Assembly: GCA_963695415.1 (NCBI GenBank)
Contig: CAVOGL010000023.1
Coordinates: forward strand, 248,001-312,000
Source of the DNA: CAVXWV01 sp963695415
Lineage (GTDB): Bacteria; Chloroflexota; Anaerolineae; Anaerolineales; UBA4823
DNA: 64,000 bases
Direction of reading: 5' to 3'
Below, piece after piece: positions 47,271-56,835 of this stretch. The number at the start of each line of letters is the position of its first letter. The first letter of the stretch is position 1. A program made the position numbers and the translations under genes. The notes under the pieces are model-generated. The model searched no databases. It was given only the letters and a program-made list of their open reading frames with translations, and was not told the DNA's origin.

Positions 47271-48542
47271 ATGCAGTCTTTTCTTCGATTATTACATATC
47301 AACATCAACGACACCAACGATCGAAATGCCTGGTTGCTGGTGGTTGAGATTTTCTGGGCGACTTTTCTCGGCGCGGCTGCGACGTTTAATGTAGCTTTTG
47401 CGATCAGGTTGGGAGCGACAGACAGCCAGATAGGCTTGTTGACATCGCTGCCAGCACTTCTGGCATTCCTGGTGTTGATACCCGCTGGGCGCTTCATAAA
47501 ACGGGTGAAGAACCCGAGACCCTGGCTTTTAGGCAGTCTTGCGCTTTACCGAAGCGGTTTCCTGGTAGTCGCCCTGATACCCTGGCTCGGATTCTTGGGC
47601 ATCAACCAGGGCACGCTGCTGGTCTTTTTGTTGGTGCTCATGACGATACCGGTCCAATTCTTTAACGTCGGATTTATCCCCATGTTAACAGAAGTGGTCC
47701 CGCCTGCAAACCGTGCCAACGTTTTTACCTGGCGGAATGTGGTTTACAACGCTGCGTTGAGCGTGTGTGTTTATTCATATGGGCAGTGGTTGAATAAAAT
47801 CACTTTCCCCATCAATTACCAGGTCATGTATGTAGTTAGCTACATTATTGCTCTGCTCAGCCTTTATTACTTGATCAAGATCCAGGTGCCGCAAAAACCT
47901 ATTCTAACGGCTCAGCCGGAAAAACAATCCCTGGCTGCTACCTTAAGAGAAATTCGTAAGGATTTTAAGGAGTACCCGGAATTTGCAGTGTTTGTGAGAA
48001 ATACACTTTTCCACAGCATTGGCATCTGGATGGCGCTGCCATTGTATATGCTCTATTATGTGCGCGGATTAGAGGCGAACGATGCCTGGATCGGGTTGAT
48101 GGGCGCAGTTGCCAGCCTGGCGACCATTGTGGGTTTCCTGCTGTGGCGTAAATGGATGCAGCGTCTGGGTGAGTTGAAAACCTTACGCTTTACCATCATC
48201 CTGGCTGGTCTTTTCCCCCTTTTGGTGGGTTTATCAGGTTCGTTGAACATGATCCTGGTTTGGGTGGGGATCAATGGTTTGATTGCAGGCGGCATATCGT
48301 TGAGCCACTTGAACACGCTGCTCAGGGTTACTCCGGAAAAAGACCGTCCAGGTTTTACAGCCATCTACCTGACGATTATGAACATCGGAACTTTTATAGC
48401 CCCAATGGTTGGAATTGCCCTATCAGAAATTTTCGGATTCCAGCCGGTATTAGTTGCCTGTGGTTTGCTCTCGATAGTTGGATCGTTCTCTTTCTGGTTG
48501 CGATCAGGCGCAATAGAGACAAACCCCGAGCCGTCACAATAG
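47271..48542 (+). CDS. MFS transporter
   Basis: 423-residue membrane protein with about 12 TM helices. The N-terminal half has 'FAIRLGATDSQIGLLTSLPALLAFLVLIPAGRF' ending in an MFS A-loop-like 'RFIKRVKNPR'; the central loop (about 210-240) is basic; C-terminal half 'YLTIMNIGTFIAPMVGIALSEIFG'. The substrate cannot be predicted. Directly adjacent to tilS, so translationally coupled. Confidence 0.85.
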   Translation: MQSFLRLLHININDTNDRNAWLLVVEIFWATFLGAAATFNVAFAIRLGATDSQIGLLTSLPALLAFLVLIPAGRFIKRVKNPRPWLLGSLALYRSGFLVVALIPWLGFLGINQGTLLVFLLVLMTIPVQFFNVGFIPMLTEVVPPANRANVFTWRNVVYNAALSVCVYSYGQWLNKITFPINYQVMYVVSYIIALLSLYYLIKIQVPQKPILTAQPEKQSLAATLREIRKDFKEYPEFAVFVRNTLFHSIGIWMALPLYMLYYVRGLEANDAWIGLMGAVASLATIVGFLLWRKWMQRLGELKTLRFTIILAGLFPLLVGLSGSLNMILVWVGINGLIAGGISLSHLNTLLRVTPEKDRPGFTAIYLTIMNIGTFIAPMVGIALSEIFGFQPVLVACGLLSIVGSFSFWLRSGAIETNPEPSQ

Positions 48543-48602
48543 CCAAAGAGGCGTAATCCGCTGCCTATAAGCGGTAATTAGTTGCACCAGGCGACTACTT
48601 TA

Positions 48603-50456
48603 TCAACGGTGAAGCAACGGCAGTTCAATGCTGGATGCATAATCGCGGCTGCGCATGAATGACAGCAAAGGTGTTTCACCCTCAGGATACCGCCGGAAAG
48701 TGCCGTCGTCATGACCAGCGATGGAAAGCCGCAAGCTGTGCCCAGTACGGATCAAGGCGGACACCGGGTTTAGCCCAAAGGTGATTTCGGTGATTTTGCC
48801 TGGTTCTAATGGACGGGCATCTGCCTGCCGGAAGCTGTGATAAGGCACCTGGTGTTGGTAGGCAGTTGTGGTGCTGATGGGGTGATGGATCACCCGAAGC
48901 TGCCCCTCGGTGATGTAAATTGGCTTCCCATTGGGGTCGATATCTTCCAGGTACACATATATGGCTGCATCGGCTGTACTGCTGGAAACAAATAGACGCA
49001 CGGTGGGATATCCGCAAATCTCGGTGTCGTGCTGGAATGGTGATGTTGAATAGGATAAGCGCAGCGATTGCTGGCTTTCGAGTCCTTCATAAACTACAGA
49101 TTGGTTTTGGACTGCACCCAAAGACCACCAGCGGTTAAGTGTCAAGCGCCCACCGCTGCTGGCTGAAAAATCGACTTCATACCTGTCTTCACCTTCATTT
49201 TCGACCGGGGCCTCGTTCACCAGCCTGTGTTCGGGAGCAAAAAATAAGCGTTCCATTCTTGTTCCTGCGGGTGGCCATTGATCGGCTGTTTGCCAGGTCT
49301 CAGCTCCAAGAGTAAAGAAGTGGATAGATTTCTTGGTTTGTGAGTCGTTGTCCACTCCCTTCAAGTAGGCATCGAAGAAGCGGATTTGCTCGCGCCATTG
49401 AGCTGTGGGTTCGGGAGACAGCGGTTCATCTGCTGTTTGATAAGGGCTGGCTTGCATTGTGCCCCCATGGTTCCAGGCACCGATGACCAAACGGGTCGCA
49501 TTGGGGAAGGTCAAGAACCGGCGTATGGCAGCATCAGCTGTACCTGCGTCCATCCAGCTTGCCCAGCCGAAAATGGCAGCCGGGCTGGAGGCAATTGCCT
49601 GGTGATATCGTTCCACGGAGATGTCGTCCGCACAGACTCCCAAGCCGGGTGCGATCTCATCGCGGTAATTGACCTGCTCGATCTTACCGAATTGACCATT
49701 TTCAGCGTGCTCTCGCACAGCTTTGCGCAGTAAGGCGCGCCCTTTACTGCCATCGACCGGTCTGACTCCGCCCACAAGCAGTCTCATGATTTTGCTTGTG
49801 TCTGCAGGCAGCTTGTTCTGGTCAAGGGATGTGTTCATCGCACACCAGGCTCTGATGAAACGTTTGTTGAATAGCCCACCTGGGAAAGCAACATCGCGGA
49901 AAGCATCTGGGTGGTTGAACATGGTCAGGACAGCTTTGACCGCCGGGTGCTGTGTGGCGAGCAGCAGTTCTGCTGTGGTACCGAAGTAAGAGATACCCAT
50001 ACCACCAACAGCTCCGCTGCACCAGGGCTGTTGGATAATCCAATCGACAATTTCTCTGCCGTCTTCAATAGAAGCGGGCTCCCACGGATAACGCCAGACC
50101 CCAAAGGATGCGCCTGTGCCGCGGACGTCAACAAGAACAAGAGCGTATCCTCTGCTGGTAAAAAATGATTTTTGTGCCTTGATATATGGATTGCGTTCAT
50201 CGGCGATGGGCCAGAACCAGCGGAAGGGAGCCCTGAACTCACTGCTGCGCCAGTATCGGGTTTGCTGAAGGATAGCCGGGATACGCTCCCCCTCGGGCAG
50301 ACCTGTTGGAAGGATTACATCGGCTGCCAGGCGGATGCCGTCACGCATGGTGATGTACAGTGACTGCGTCGTGAAATCCGGGTAGAGATGTTCTGGGTCC
50401 GGATAAGGGTCGAACGGGTCTTGTCGGTTTGTGTTTATCGTGGTCATTTGGTTCAC
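48603..50456 (-). CDS. CocE/NonD family (X-Pro dipeptidyl-peptidase S15 type) hydrolase
   Basis: 617-residue alpha/beta hydrolase. Nucleophile elbow 'GMGISYFGTTAELLLAT' (Gly-x-Ser-Tyr-x-Gly); 'YALVLVDVRGTGASFG' is the family block with Asp; the catalytic His is likely in 'LVIGAWNHGG'. The C-terminal ~200 residues form the jelly-roll PepX_C domain ('VRLFVSSSTADAAIYVYLED'). Related enzymes hydrolyse acyl or peptidyl bonds, such as X-Pro dipeptides, cocaine or cephalosporin esters. GTG start 50456 overlaps the upstream stop by 4 bases; an ATG at 50447 is possible. Confidence 0.9.
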   Translation of the reverse strand: MNQMTTINTNRQDPFDPYPDPEHLYPDFTTQSLYITMRDGIRLAADVILPTGLPEGERIPAILQQTRYWRSSEFRAPFRWFWPIADERNPYIKAQKSFFTSRGYALVLVDVRGTGASFGVWRYPWEPASIEDGREIVDWIIQQPWCSGAVGGMGISYFGTTAELLLATQHPAVKAVLTMFNHPDAFRDVAFPGGLFNKRFIRAWCAMNTSLDQNKLPADTSKIMRLLVGGVRPVDGSKGRALLRKAVREHAENGQFGKIEQVNYRDEIAPGLGVCADDISVERYHQAIASSPAAIFGWASWMDAGTADAAIRRFLTFPNATRLVIGAWNHGGTMQASPYQTADEPLSPEPTAQWREQIRFFDAYLKGVDNDSQTKKSIHFFTLGAETWQTADQWPPAGTRMERLFFAPEHRLVNEAPVENEGEDRYEVDFSASSGGRLTLNRWWSLGAVQNQSVVYEGLESQQSLRLSYSTSPFQHDTEICGYPTVRLFVSSSTADAAIYVYLEDIDPNGKPIYITEGQLRVIHHPISTTTAYQHQVPYHSFRQADARPLEPGKITEITFGLNPVSALIRTGHSLRLSIAGHDDGTFRRYPEGETPLLSFMRSRDYASSIELPLLHR

Positions 50457-51197
50457 GGTTTACCGTTTTCTACGGCTAATTTCCAGGCGTTCATCTCCAC
50501 ATATTTTGCCAGACCTTCTTCCCATTCAAGAAGCTTTTCATATTCAATCAATGAAGGATCCAGATTTGCGTCCTTCCGCCGCCTCTGGCGCTGGTCGAGA
50601 AATAACCGGGTGTGTTCAATCATATCACTGTCTGTTTTGGCGTTGAGGGCTTCTGCCAGAGAATTTATTTCTGCGCCCCACCCATCGCGCATCTTTCCAT
50701 CCACCAACCAGTATTGCTCCCCGAGGCGGTGAATGTTTTCAGCTTTATCGAGCAGGTCAGGATAGCGCTGAGCCTGGAGAACATGAAATGCTTCATGCAA
50801 AACAGCGCTGATCTGCACCTCACTGGGCTGGACCAAAATAAAATATGGAAAGACTGACCGAATTCCCGGAGGTAGCATCGAGTGGAACGTTTCGATCAGA
50901 AACCAGTCCGTTTCACCTTTCGTGGCGATGCTGGCGGACCAGATAAGCCTGCTCGCCCTCCCAAACCAGGACGGGGATCTGCATGGACCCGAAATCATCC
51001 CAGAGTGAATCGCCACTTTTCTTGCGCAGATGGACTGCTTCCTCCAACCTCGCCTGGTCGAGTTCACCAAGAGCGGTGGGAGCGGGTTTTGGTGCCAGGT
51101 ATTTTTGATTATATAAAGCCAGGCAAATGGTTATGACCAGGCACATGCCGATCACAACAATAGCGACCAGGCTGCACGAGCGCAAAACTTTATTCAT
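50453..51197 (-). CDS. Membrane-anchored HExxH metalloprotein (frameshifted)
   Basis: About 248 residues. An N-terminal TM anchor 'LVAIVVIGMCLVITICLALY' is followed by a charged helix and the zinc motif 'VLHEAFHVLQAQRYP' (HExxH), with a Glu further on that could be the third ligand ('AEALNAKTDSD' region). The frame breaks near CC 50948-50949; removing one base gives 'GEQLIWSASIATKGETDWF'. Probable extracytoplasmic peptidase. Start at 51197; the stop overlaps the S15 hydrolase start (GTGA), so the two peptidase-like proteins are coupled. Confidence 0.65.
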
Positions 51198-51291
51198 GGT
51201 GGGTAAGAATTATTAAGTGTATGTTATTCTAAGTGTAACAGAGAAATATTTACAGGTAAAATGTGTATAGAGTTGCTAAAAGGAGGTATCT

Positions 51292-52110
51292 ATGTCAGGC
51301 ACAGAGGTCATACTGGTTACAGGTGCATCGTCTGGCTTTGGTGAGGCGACTGCCAGGCTTTTTGCTAAAGAAGGGTACCGTGTAGTGCTGGCAGCGCGGC
51401 GCATCGACCGGCTTCAGACGATTGTTGATGAGATTACGGTCCAGGGCGGAACTGCGCTGCCCATTGAAGCCGATTTGGCAGACCTCAACTCGATCTCGAA
51501 CATGGTTTCGATGGCGCTGGGAGAATGGGGGCAGATTGATGTCCTTTTCAACAACGCTGGAATTGGTAGGTTGGATTGGCTTGAAGACCTGGACCCGATT
51601 AGCGACATCGAAGCTCAAATAAGGGTGAATCTCTTAGGCGTAATCCATACCACCAGGTTCGTGCTGCCACACATGATCGCGCGCAGACATGGTCATGTGA
51701 TCAATATGGGTTCGATCGGCAGCCTGGTCGCAACGCCGACGTATTCAATCTATGCTGCAACGAAATTTGGGGTACGCGGGTTTACCGAAGCGCTGCGTCG
51801 TGAAGTGGGCATTTACGGCATCCATGTTTCCTCTATTTATCCAGGGGGAGCACGGACGGAATTTCGGGATCAGGCGAAGATTAAGCGCAAAACCGGACAG
51901 ACCACGCCTAAATCCTTGCGGTTAGAAAAAGAGGATGTCGCATATGCAGTGCTTCAAGTTGCCAGGCGCCCCAACCGGGGGAAGGTCATTCCTGGCGTGA
52001 TGAAATTTTCGATCTGGATGAATAGTCTGTTTCCTGGACTCGTCGACCGTGTGATCGAAAAACGGTTTACGATTCCGGAAAGGATGGACGATACGGATTT
52101 ACTCAGGTGA
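51292..52110 (+). CDS. Short-chain dehydrogenase/reductase
   Basis: 272-residue classical SDR. 'VTGASSGFGEATARLFA' cofactor loop, Arg-rich 'AARRIDRL' favouring NADP(H), 'NNAGIGR', catalytic Ser in 'MGSIGSLVA' and 'YSIYAATKFG' Tyr-x-x-x-Lys. The C-terminal extension is helical. A strong AAAGGAGG ribosome binding site lies before ATG 51292. Substrate unknown. Its end overlaps the convergent coiled-coil gene by 12 bases. Confidence 0.92.
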   Translation: MSGTEVILVTGASSGFGEATARLFAKEGYRVVLAARRIDRLQTIVDEITVQGGTALPIEADLADLNSISNMVSMALGEWGQIDVLFNNAGIGRLDWLEDLDPISDIEAQIRVNLLGVIHTTRFVLPHMIARRHGHVINMGSIGSLVATPTYSIYAATKFGVRGFTEALRREVGIYGIHVSSIYPGGARTEFRDQAKIKRKTGQTTPKSLRLEKEDVAYAVLQVARRPNRGKVIPGVMKFSIWMNSLFPGLVDRVIEKRFTIPERMDDTDLLR

Positions 52111-52566
52111 ATTAGGTATCTGGTTGTCCGATTGGAGGGCACGGATTCCGTTCCGCACCTGGCTAAGGTTGCGGTCCAATTCCATCTCCAGGCGAGTTAA
52201 TGTTTCGATGACATAATCGTCGGCATCACGCATGATCTTTTCTTTCTCGATGTGTGCATTATTAATGACTTGATCTGCGCGGTCCTGGGCTGATTTGACA
52301 ATAGCATCACCTTCGACCAACTGGTCACTTTTTTCCCTGGCTAATGCCAGGCGCCGGTTAAATTCTTCCTGAGCTTGTGCGAGGATGCGCTCCTTTTGGG
52401 TGACAATCTGCTGAGATTTCCTGACTTCTTCAGGGATCGCAACGCGCATTTGATCGATAATGCCAAGAATACTTTCCTCATCGACGATTACATTTCGGGT
52501 GAAAGGGACAGACCGAGCCCTATTTAATATTTCCTCAAGACGGTCAACCAGGTGTAAGATGTCCAT
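52099..52566 (-). CDS. Coiled-coil protein, ATP-synthase-b/DivIVA-like
   Basis: 155-residue, highly charged protein, almost all helix, with coiled coil from about 50 to 145. N-terminal 'MDILHLVDRLEEILNRARSVP' and 'ILGIIDQMRVAIPEEVRKS' are seen in short proteins next to coaD in Chloroflexi as I remember them. It resembles V-type ATPase subunit H/E or DivIVA in composition, not in a specific motif. Function unknown. Lies about 110 bp downstream of coaD. Confidence 0.7.
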   Translation of the reverse strand: MDILHLVDRLEEILNRARSVPFTRNVIVDEESILGIIDQMRVAIPEEVRKSQQIVTQKERILAQAQEEFNRRLALAREKSDQLVEGDAIVKSAQDRADQVINNAHIEKEKIMRDADDYVIETLTRLEMELDRNLSQVRNGIRALQSDNQIPNSPE

Positions 52567-52678
52567 AGGTTCCTCCCCTCAGGAGTTTTCCTTGTAGTGT
52601 TTAGGCATTATTATTCCACATTAGATTATACTCAAAATCTGGTTTCATTAACATTTTGTCCTCCCGAGCATCTTGAGC

Positions 52679-53200
52679 TTAATCCCTCAATGATGTCGGG
52701 ATTAATGTCTGCTCCTCAACCGAGTTCGAGTAATGATTAAGCAAAACCTGGTTGACGAATGGAGGCACCATTGTGCTTACATCACCACCAAGTGAGGCGA
52801 TTTCCCTCACAGTGCTGGATGATAGAAAAGTGTGTTCTTCAGCCGTGATCAGGGCGATCATGTCGATATCGTGCGCCAGGCGGCGGTTCGCCAAAGCCAT
52901 GCGAAACTCGTATTCGAAATCGGAAAAGACACGCAGTCCACGGATGATCACCTGTGCTCCAACCGAATGGCATAATTCTACCGTCAATCCGCTGTATCCT
53001 ATCACTTTGATTTTTGGGTGACCGGTGAATGCTTCTACCACAAGCCGCATGCGCTCCTCAGGAGAAAAGAGCAAAGATTTAAGCGGTTTATCATAAACCG
53101 CAACGATGATTTCATCGAAAAGGAGCTCAGAACGAAAGGCGATGTCGATGTGACCGTAATGTATTGGGTCAAAAGTGCCTGGGAAAACTGCTCTCACCAT
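52679..53200 (-). CDS. coaD: Phosphopantetheine adenylyltransferase CoaD
   Basis: 173-residue enzyme of CoA synthesis: ATP plus 4'-phosphopantetheine gives dephospho-CoA. 'AVFPGTFDPIHYGHIDIA' with the nucleotidyltransferase HxGH; 'IIRGLRVFSDFEYEFRMALANRRL' and 'FLSSSTVREIASLGGDVSTMVPP' complete the site. Length is normal with a short C-terminal extension. It ends the recG-coaD unit; the recG stop is 2 bp upstream. Confidence 0.96.
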   Translation of the reverse strand: MVRAVFPGTFDPIHYGHIDIAFRSELLFDEIIVAVYDKPLKSLLFSPEERMRLVVEAFTGHPKIKVIGYSGLTVELCHSVGAQVIIRGLRVFSDFEYEFRMALANRRLAHDIDMIALITAEEHTFLSSSTVREIASLGGDVSTMVPPFVNQVLLNHYSNSVEEQTLIPTSLRD

Positions 53201-53202
53201 AG

Positions 53203-55933
53203 TTAGCTGATATCTCCTTTTATGCTGCCCGCCCAGAATCTCTCCAGGGCTGTTCTTAATGCTGCAAATTCTGTGCCAGTAAGGTCAGGATTAACTGCAA
53301 ATAATTCTGCGGCATGACGACGTGCATTTTCGATGATATGAACGTCCGTCAAATTTGCCATCTGAAGCTCCGCGAACCCCGACTGGCGGGTACCCAGGAA
53401 TTGCCCTGGACCGCGCTGTTCCAGGTCTCGTTCTGCCAGGACGAACCCGTCGTTGGTCTCAACCATCACCTGCAGTCTCTCGTTTTCGAGATCATCGCTG
53501 AATTCAGGGATGAGAATGCAATATGATTGGTCTGACCCACGACCCACTCTGCCGCGGAATTGATGCAGCTGCGCTAATCCGAAGCGGTTTGCGCCTTCGA
53601 TGACCATAACAGTCGCATTCGGGATATCTACGCCAACTTCTACCACGGAGGTAGTCACCAGAACCTGGAATTCACCATCCCGGAAGGCGCTCATGACGGA
53701 TTCTTTCTCATCAGGGCGCAAGCGACCATGCAGCAATCCCAGGTTGAGGTCGGAAAACACTTCATTCTGGAGGCGTTGGTGTTCCTCAACTGCAGCTTTC
53801 GATTCGCTGTTTTCACTTTCTTCCACCAATGGGTAAATGATAAAAGCCTGTCGTCCATTCGCTACCTGCCTCTTGATCAGACCGTACACTCGTTCACGCT
53901 CCAATGGTGTGACCACGTGGGTACTCACTGCCTGCCTGCCTGGAGGTATTTCGTCCATCACGGATAGGTCAAGGTCGCCATAGACTGTTAGAGCCAGAGA
54001 ACGTGGGATGGGTGTCGCTGTCATCACCAGCAGGTGGGGGTTGGTGCCTTTTGCACGCAGCCTGGCACGCTGGTCCACCCCAAAACGGTGCTGCTCATCA
54101 ATGATCACCAGCTGAAGGTTCATGAACTGAACCGGGTCTTCGATCAGCGCATGGGTGCCGATTAAGAGCTTGATTTCCCCATTCACCAAACCACTGCGGA
54201 TTTCATCCTTTTCGGATTCGGGTGTTGCGCCGATCATCAACCTGATTTCAGTTTCGTTTAGAGGAGTTGGGATGGCAGCATCTTCATGTTCAACCGGTGG
54301 CTCTCCGGAGAGGACTTTTTCGCGTGCCAGAACATTCACCAGGCTGTGGTAGTGCTGCTCAGCCAGGATGCTCGTGGGTGCCATGACAGCTGTTTGAGCG
54401 CCGGTTTTGGCAACCATGATGATAGCCAGCGCTGCTACGATGGTTTTACCTGATCCAACGTCCCCTTGAAGCAAGCGGTTCATCGGTCTTCCTGCAGCCA
54501 GATCATGACGGATATCTTCTAAAACACGCTGTTGTGCGTTGGTCAGCTGGAAGGGCAGATTTGATACGTGCTCCTCGATCCAGGAATCTACCACTTCGAA
54601 AACATCAGCTTTTTGCTCTTGCCAGGTTTTCTTCTGCTTCAGGACTCCTAACTGGAGCATGAGGATTTCGTCGAACGCCAGGCGGTAGCGGGCTGCAGCT
54701 AAGTCTTCCCAGGAATCGGGGAAATGGGTTTGCAGGATCGCCTGGGAAATTGGAACCAGTCCTGCTGAGTTGCGCAAACTCGCTGGGAGCGTTTCAGGAA
54801 TCCTGGGAGCCCAAAACTCGACCACACTGTTTTGCATTTTGCGCAGCCAGCGCTGTGTGATATTGGCGGTCAAACCGTACACAGGCACGATCCTGTTGGT
54901 ACTGAGCTGTTGCTGGTCCACCGGCTCCCATTCCGGGTTGTTCATCACCAACCTGCCCAGGTATTGGTCGATCTTTCCCGAGACGACCACGTGAGCGCCA
55001 TACCTCAGGCGTTTTCCCACCCAAGGCTGGTTGAACCAGTTCAGCCTTAAGGCACCCGTGCCATCCGTGGTTATCGCTTCGACAACCTGGAAGCGCCCGC
55101 CGCGGATGCTGCGTGTGTTTACGCTCTGAATGGTTCCAATTACGGTGACTTCCTCCCCATAAACAAGGCGGTTGATTGGCTTTAGCTGGGAGTAGTCATC
55201 GTAACGCCTGGGGAAATAATAGAGCATATCCCTTAAAGTGATCAATCCCAGGCGCGCTAAAGTTTGCGCGTTCTTCGGTCCGACACCCGGTAAAACGGTT
55301 ACCGATGCGTTCAAAGCCTCGGGTTCTTCGGGTGGTAGGTTTCTCTCCGGGCTGCGTCTGGGGGCAGGAAATGGTTTGTGTGCGCTTGTTTTGGGATCGG
55401 CAGCGGATGCTTCACCAGAGCTGGTTATATCAGCGCTGGAGTCGGCTACTTGAGTGGAAGATGGTGCAGACAATGAAGGGTCTGCAGGTGCAGACAACGA
55501 CGGGTCTGCAGTCTCATGTAAAGCTTCTTCTGCCTGAGATGGTTGGTTTTCCGGTATCGGGGTTGTCTCGGGCGGTGCGGCGGGAGTTTCCGTTTCTGAT
55601 TTCTCTTCTATAGGCGGTTCCTGCAAATTTCCAGGATCTGGGTGGAGGGTTGGTTGGCTGAGATTCACCATCAGGTGTAATACCCTCACTTCTCAAAACT
55701 CTTTTCCAGATTCCCTCCAGGACTTCCACGCGAGAGGGCACACTGAGCCTTGGATAATCGCGAATCCTGGTAATAATCAGTTGGATAAGGTCATCCTCAA
55801 CGCCGTCGATTCTCGCTTCTGCCACCCAACGGTCTAACATGCGGTCCAATCCGCCGACAACTGCATGGTTATCGTACCCACGCTCGGCTTCCAGTCTAAA
55901 AAATTTTTGTAATTTTTCCAGGGATGGTTTCAT
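53203..55933 (-). CDS. recG: ATP-dependent DNA helicase RecG (frameshifted)
   Basis: About 909-residue RecG that reverses stalled forks. An N-terminal helical domain (55933 to ~55700) is followed by a Pro/Ala/Ser/Glu-rich linker with a 24-bp tandem duplication near 55462-55509, an HhH-like 'LPGVGPKNAQTLARLGLITLRDMLYYFPRRYDDYS', wedge domain, and helicase motifs: Walker A 'GDVGSGKTIVAALA', 'IIDEQHRFG', 'MTATPIPRSLAL' and 'RGRVGRGSDQSYC'. One extra base at GGG 55640-55642 breaks the N-terminal frame; restored it reads 'PPPDPGNLQEPP'. The C-terminal end 'LERFWAGSIKGDIS' looks intact. Confidence 0.93.
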
Positions 55934-55989
55934 TGAAATTTTATTTTACCATTGAGCCTATCCCGGGTGCGGTTGGGATTGCCGGTCGC

Positions 55990-56835
55990 CTAAACTGCCA
56001 GACCCGCAAAACCAAGCCCATTAGGACCGACGTGGGTGCCGATCACGGTTGTGACGTTCACAACTTCAGGTTTGGGCGTTGAATCAGAGTACAGGTCCTC
56101 CACCAGAGACAGTGCATCTTCTTCTGCGTTGGTATGCAGGATAGCGGTTCGAGCCATAGCCCCCTCCTTGCGGATTAATACCTTCAGCTGCTGGATACCC
56201 TTTAGCCGGGTGCGGACATGTCCCAGGCTTTGCACATTCCCATCCTTCAATTCAATGAAATACTTCATGTTGAGCAGATTCCCGATCCGTGCTCTTGCCC
56301 AGGAAACACGTCCGCTGCGCCGCACGTATTCCACCGTGTCGAGCATGGCAATGACCCGCGCTCTTCTGCGGGCGCGTTGCGCAACCTGAAGCGCTTCGCC
56401 GATATCTGCACCCTGATCAACAGCTACAGCGGTGTCGATACATTGAAATCCAAGCCCCAGGCTCAAGAACCTGCTGTCGATTGTAGTCACACGCCCCGGG
56501 AAATCGTTTGCTGCGCTTGTTGCAGTATCGAAGATTCCGCTTAACCGGCTGGCGGCATGGATCGATATGATATGGCTGGCTCCATTGGATAGGATTGCCT
56601 CGTAGGCTTGTTGGAAACGGATGATGGAAGGCGTTCCGGTCGTGGGTAGGGGGTCCATCTGCGGGAGTCGTTCGTAAAACTCCTGGCGCGAAATATCTAC
56701 ACCATCCAGGTAAGTGTTTTCACCGATGATAAGAATATTGGGGATGATGTGAATTTTATACTTTTCGGATAAATGATCAGGGATATCCGCGGTACTGTCT
56801 GTTACCAGCGCGATCGGACCGCTTGCCATGGTCAT
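55990..56835 (-). CDS. DegV family fatty-acid-binding protein
   Basis: 281-residue DegV protein: 'ALVTDSTADIPDHLSEKYKI' opening, 'DGVDISRQEFYERL', 'PTTGTPSIIRFQQAYE' (fatty-acid-contact Ser/Thr) and 'GNVQSLGHVRTRLKGIQQL'. DegV proteins hand fatty acids to the FakA kinase, whose gene-like neighbour is directly upstream; starts and stops overlap by ATGA. Cytoplasmic. Sensible pair for exogenous fatty acid use. Confidence 0.93.
   Translation of the reverse strand: MTMASGPIALVTDSTADIPDHLSEKYKIHIIPNILIIGENTYLDGVDISRQEFYERLPQMDPLPTTGTPSIIRFQQAYEAILSNGASHIISIHAASRLSGIFDTATSAANDFPGRVTTIDSRFLSLGLGFQCIDTAVAVDQGADIGEALQVAQRARRRARVIAMLDTVEYVRRSGRVSWARARIGNLLNMKYFIELKDGNVQSLGHVRTRLKGIQQLKVLIRKEGAMARTAILHTNAEEDALSLVEDLYSDSTPKPEVVNVTTVIGTHVGPNGLGFAGLAV

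Noticed and set aside
48550..48595. Bidirectional terminator between the MFS and S15 genes
   Set aside because: Only a 5-bp stem (CCGCT/AGCGG) without a T-run on either side; too weak to call.
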